From contig JARRNJ010000001.1 in NCBI GenBank assembly GCA_037385045.1, positions 1-64,000 of the forward strand: DNA of 64,000 nt, given 5' to 3'. The stretch is from JARRNJ01 sp037385045. Lineage in GTDB: Bacteria > Pseudomonadota > Gammaproteobacteria > JASBUN01. Positions within the stretch are counted from its first letter, which is position 1. Each line of letters opens with the position of its first letter. The notes beneath the pieces were generated by a model. It did not search any database, was not told the origin of the DNA, and worked only from the letters and a program-made list of their open reading frames with translations. Below, piece by piece: positions 61,043-64,000 of this stretch. The position numbers and the translations under genes are program-made.

Positions 61043-62602
61043 GTGGACAGCTACCAGCACAGCAGCGGCAAGCGTCGGCGTGACCGTCGCAACGGGGCGT
61101 CACCGCCTTCCCCGGTTGCCGTCCTTCGCGCCGCCGTCACCCGACTGCGACGACACCTGCCCACCCACATCCCGGTTGCGGTCAAGCTCGCGGTGTCCAT
61201 CAGCGTCACGATGACGGTCGGCATGTCATTGTTGGGCGCGTTCATCATTCGCCATCAAACCGAACTCCTCAACCGCAACATGCTCACGTTCGGCCACACA
61301 GTCGTCGCGCAAATGGCCCAGTCCGCCAAGGAACCCGTGCTGGCCAACGACACCCTGCAACTGGAGGTGCTGGCCGCCAACCTGGCCAACAGCGAGAACG
61401 TCGTCGGCACGGCGATCTACGGCGCCGACCGCAAACTGCTCACCCGCTCCGGCGCCGGCCCCTTCGAGTTGAACGCGCCTTATGCGGGCCACAGCCGGGC
61501 ATTTCTCGACAACAGGCTGGAAACCCTCCAGTGGAAGTGGCCGAACTCGCCCCGGGGCGCCCTGGACGCAATGTCGTTCGTCAGTCCGATCCGGTTCCGG
61601 GACATGACTGTCGGCTACGCCGAAATATCGTTCAGTCGCACACTGATGACCGAATCCCTGCATGCGTCGATTCGCTCCATCGTGCTGACCACCATCGCCC
61701 TGATTCTGGCCGGGATCGCCGTCTCCTACCTATTGGGGCGCCGCCTGTCCCGGCCTCTGCACCATCTCATGGATGCCAGCCGGGCCATCGGCAACGGCCA
61801 GTACCACTATCGCATCGAGGAACGGCGCAACGATGAGATCGGCTACCTTATGACTGCGTTCAACTCCATGGCCCAGGGCATGCTGCAGAAAACCCAGGTC
61901 GAAGAAGCATTTTCGAAGTACGTCCCCGCGCGCGTCGCCAAGCAGATACTGGCCAATCTGGACCAGGTCAGGCTGTCAGGCACCCACGCCATGGCCACCG
62001 TCATGTTCGTCGATATTGTCGGCTTCACGGCCAAATCCGAGACCATGGAACCGGAAGGCGTCGCCGAACTGCTGAACGAGTTCTACACCACCGTCGGGCA
62101 GGCCGCGGCCCTGCATCGGGGAACCATCGACAAATACATGGGCGACTGCGTGATGCTGGTGTTCGGCATTCCGGAGGAAGACCCCGACCATACGTTCAAT
62201 GCCGTAGCATGTGCCGTGTTCTTCCAAAAGCTGGTCGCGCGCATGAACGACCGCCGTATCTCCCAGGGCAAGTTCCCGGTACATTTTCGCATCGGGATCA
62301 ATGCGGGTGACATGCTGGCGGGCGTCATGGGCTCGTCGGACCGGGTGCAGTACACGGTGGTCGGCGACACCGTGAACCTGGCTTCGCGCTTGTGCTCGGT
62401 GGCCACCGCCGACCAGATCGTCATCACCGAAGAAACCTTTCACCGAGGCGAACTGCGCAAGCGGATCAGCGCCACCAAGCACGGTTCAATTCGCATACGG
62501 GGCAAATCGCAGCCGGTCAGTGTCTTCCTGGTCCACGATGTGCACGCGGCCCTGCTGCCGGCCATGGACCGTCAGATTGCGGACTTGCTCGAACAAACCT
62601 GA
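61043..62602 (+). CDS. Membrane-bound class III adenylate cyclase
   Basis: This protein has a membrane helix (about 45-70), an extracytoplasmic sensor region (about 70-210), a second helix (about 215-240), a HAMP domain (LGRRLSRPLHHLMDAS and onwards) and a C-terminal class III cyclase domain. The metal-binding aspartates are in VMFVDIVGFT (near 320) and KYMGDCVMLVFG (near 370), and VVGDTVNLASRL is present. It should make cAMP in response to an unknown envelope signal. The GTG at 61043 gives 519 residues; ATG at 60944 and the frame start at 60776 are alternatives without a better ribosome-binding site. The lipoprotein gene follows by five bases. Confidence 0.88.
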   Translation: MDSYQHSSGKRRRDRRNGASPPSPVAVLRAAVTRLRRHLPTHIPVAVKLAVSISVTMTVGMSLLGAFIIRHQTELLNRNMLTFGHTVVAQMAQSAKEPVLANDTLQLEVLAANLANSENVVGTAIYGADRKLLTRSGAGPFELNAPYAGHSRAFLDNRLETLQWKWPNSPRGALDAMSFVSPIRFRDMTVGYAEISFSRTLMTESLHASIRSIVLTTIALILAGIAVSYLLGRRLSRPLHHLMDASRAIGNGQYHYRIEERRNDEIGYLMTAFNSMAQGMLQKTQVEEAFSKYVPARVAKQILANLDQVRLSGTHAMATVMFVDIVGFTAKSETMEPEGVAELLNEFYTTVGQAAALHRGTIDKYMGDCVMLVFGIPEEDPDHTFNAVACAVFFQKLVARMNDRRISQGKFPVHFRIGINAGDMLAGVMGSSDRVQYTVVGDTVNLASRLCSVATADQIVITEETFHRGELRKRISATKHGSIRIRGKSQPVSVFLVHDVHAALLPAMDRQIADLLEQT

Positions 62603-62607
62603 ATTCC

Positions 62608-63681
62608 GTGCAGAAGCCGATCTCAGCCCTGGTCCTCGCTACCGCCCTGCTGCTGGCGGGTTGTGCGAATATCCTGACGTCACGCCCCGGGAGCGACGCC
62701 CAGATCCAGCGGTGGGTTGAGCAACAACGCTATGGCATGGCGCTCCAGGCGCTGGAGCGCCGCGCCACGCGCGAGCCGACAAAGGAAAACCGCACTTGGC
62801 TGGCGCGTGTCAAGGCACTGGCCGCGGATTACGACGCCAAACTTGCCGCCACGGCCATGAGGCAGCAGGCCCGTGGCCAATGGAAGGAAGCGTTTGCCAC
62901 GGTCGATCAGGCGCTGCAGAACTACCCCAAAGGGCCCAAGCTCCTGCAAACCCGCACGGCGCTGCGACAACAGCAGGCCAAACGCCTGGATCAACTGGAA
63001 ACTGACCTGCTGTTCGCCAAAGCGGAATGGCTCAAACACAGCGCGCCGCTATACCGCGAGCTGGCCGCGACCGATCCCGATGACCTGGAGACGGCCTGGA
63101 AAGCGCAGCAAATGGAGCACCAGAAACGCGACAGCGCGGAGCGCCTGCTGCACTTGGGCAACAAGGCGCTGAACCATCGGCAGTATGAGCTGGCCCGTCA
63201 CGCACTGGAACTGGCCGATCAGCTCCATAGCACCGGGGAAACCAGGCAGGCGCTGGCGCGGCTCCATCACGTTCTGGGCCAACAGGCCGCGAAGAAGCGC
63301 GCGCGGGCGCGAAAGGCGCAAACCCGCCAACGCAACGAACAAACCCGCCGCCTGATGGCGGAGGTGCATCAGGCCATTATGAACGCCGATCTGAACCGCG
63401 CCCGCGACAAGCTGGCGGAGCTCACGGCCATTGAAGGAAACGACCCGCAGCTGGACGAACTGGCCCAGGCGCTCGACCAGGCGATCGCCGCCAAGGTTGC
63501 TGAACTGACCGCGCAGGGCAACACGCTCTACACTCACGGCAAGATCCGCGACGCCAAGCGGACATGGGAATCGGCGCTGGAACTGGACCCTGGAAATCAG
63601 CACCTGCGCAGCCGCATCGAGCGCGCCGAACGGGTCCTCAATAAGCTGCAGAAATTGCAGCAGCAGAAGAACCGTCAATAA
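62608..63681 (+). CDS. TPR-repeat lipoprotein
   Basis: This 357-residue protein starts with a hydrophobic signal and lipobox LLAGC (C near residue 21), so it should be a lipoprotein of the cell envelope. The remainder is helical and repeat-rich, with TPR-like segments (ALQALERRATRE, AFATVDQALQNYPKG, RTWESALELDPGN) and a basic coiled-coil region near residues 230-250. The GTG at 62608 is the start that begins the signal peptide. It is translated right after the adenylate cyclase and may feed its sensor. The 3' end is duplicated downstream. Confidence 0.83.
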   Translation: MQKPISALVLATALLLAGCANILTSRPGSDAQIQRWVEQQRYGMALQALERRATREPTKENRTWLARVKALAADYDAKLAATAMRQQARGQWKEAFATVDQALQNYPKGPKLLQTRTALRQQQAKRLDQLETDLLFAKAEWLKHSAPLYRELAATDPDDLETAWKAQQMEHQKRDSAERLLHLGNKALNHRQYELARHALELADQLHSTGETRQALARLHHVLGQQAAKKRARARKAQTRQRNEQTRRLMAEVHQAIMNADLNRARDKLAELTAIEGNDPQLDELAQALDQAIAAKVAELTAQGNTLYTHGKIRDAKRTWESALELDPGNQHLRSRIERAERVLNKLQKLQQQKNRQ

Positions 63682-63718
63682 AGACCTCGCGCAAAGCCGC
63701 TAAGAACGCCAAGGGAAT
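63646..63718. repeat. Duplicated segment, copy 1 (lipoprotein gene 3' end)
   Basis: These 73 bases cover the last 12 codons of the lipoprotein gene and 37 bases after it. They are repeated without gaps at 63824-63896 with about 88 percent identity by eye (nine mismatches). The downstream half resembles the CGCAAAGCCGC...GAACGCC type of intergenic element seen repeatedly in gammaproteobacteria. Confidence 0.85.
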
Positions 63719-63788
63719 CGCAAAGATGGGGAAGGACATATGGATCAGTGACCCCCTTGGGCCCCAGTGCACGTACAACAGTACAGGC

Positions 63789-63813
63789 GGTGGATGCGCT
63801 GCGCGTATCCACC
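63789..63813. repeat. Palindromic intergenic element
   Basis: GGTGGAT (63789-63795) and ATCCACC (63807-63813) pair around an 11-base loop rich in GCGC. The surrounding sequence, ending CCACCCTACGG, is the widespread gammaproteobacterial palindrome type found between genes. It lies between the two copies of the duplicated segment. Confidence 0.75.
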
Positions 63814-63823
63814 CTACGGATCA

Positions 63824-63896
63824 TTGCAGAAACTGCAGCGGCAGCAGGACCGTCAATAAAGACCTCACGCAAAGCCGCCAGGAACGCCAAAGGAAT
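63824..63896. repeat. Duplicated segment, copy 2
   Basis: This second copy of the 73-base unit at 63646-63718 keeps the reading frame of the gene's last codons up to the TAA stop, but has no upstream coding sequence. It is therefore a detached gene end plus intergenic repeat. Bases 63897-64000 show nothing recognisable and run to the window edge. Confidence 0.85.
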
Positions 63897-64000
63897 AAAA
63901 AGGGCGCCCGAAGACGGCATGGGACAGTGGAACACGCGCGCTACGGCCCAGGCGCTCCGGCAAAGCGGTGCAGAACTGCAGGGCATCGTGCCTGCGTCAA

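Noticed and set aside
63675..63986. 103-codon minus-strand frame at the right edge
   Set aside because: It spans the duplicated repeat units and the palindrome and has no family resemblance.

Overview
This 64 kb window is GC-rich chromosomal DNA from a gammaproteobacterium. The evidence is the gene content and order: the rpsP-rimM-trmD-rplS operon with ffh next door, pncC-recA-recX-alaS-lysC, mutS close to fdxA, efp with epmA and epmB, a FimX-like type IV pilus regulator, and a bactofilin. The combination of an AddAB-like helicase-nuclease, EF-P lysylation genes and FimX suggests an environmental lineage of the Chromatiales or a relative; that placement is inference. I see no rRNA, tRNA, CRISPR array, insertion sequence, prophage or plasmid gene. 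It reads as core chromosome with a dense layer of second-messenger genes.

Layout. (1) 1-7235, minus strand: lysC, alaS, recX, recA, thpR, pncC and a small PilZ-like gene; the window edge probably cuts the leader of csrA. (2) 7375-19793, plus strand: mutS, an orphan cheR, fdxA, an AddB-like nuclease, 694 nt of hairpin-rich noncoding DNA, an AddA-like helicase-nuclease and cnoX. (3) 19790-23017, minus: xerD and a slipin/NfeD membrane pair. (4) 23142-28112, plus: a three-part lipid enzyme (carrier domain, acyl-AMP ligase, PlsC acyltransferase), mobB and moeA, then a 34-bp direct repeat. (5) 28367-45038, almost all minus: trxA, a diguanylate cyclase, a YbaK-HDOD fusion, a MoxR ATPase with a VWA/HExxH partner, a Nudix hydrolase, hslR, bactofilin, htpG with a sigma-32-type promoter, ogt, a TPR protein, the rpsP operon with a strong terminator, ffh and a class II cyclic-nucleotide phosphodiesterase. 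(6) 45256-54158, mixed strands: a CcsA/YpjD-like protein, a CorC-like protein, an FHA protein with a PilZ-like partner, prmB, a Sco protein, psd, and the EF-P set epmA-efp-epmB. (7) 54314-63681: a FimW-like predicted c-di-GMP receptor, a GNAT acetyltransferase, fimX, a DUF1015 gene, a membrane adenylate cyclase and a TPR lipoprotein; the 3' end of the last gene is duplicated downstream around a palindromic element.

How the genes work together. Genome maintenance is heavily represented (recA, recX, mutS, AddAB-like pair, xerD, ogt). Protein quality control appears as htpG, hslR, cnoX, trxA, NfeD/slipin and the MoxR-VWA pair. Translation support is provided by alaS, efp/epmA/epmB, prmB, trmD and rimM. 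Signalling covers c-di-GMP synthesis (GGEEF enzyme), predicted c-di-GMP binding (two PilZ-like proteins, FimW-like, degenerate FimX) and cAMP (cyclase and phosphodiesterase). No clearly new multigene defence or metabolic system is visible. The best leads are the multidomain fusions, the degenerate FimX with its FimW-like neighbour, the structured region between the AddB-like and AddA-like genes, and the repeat-associated duplication at the right end.
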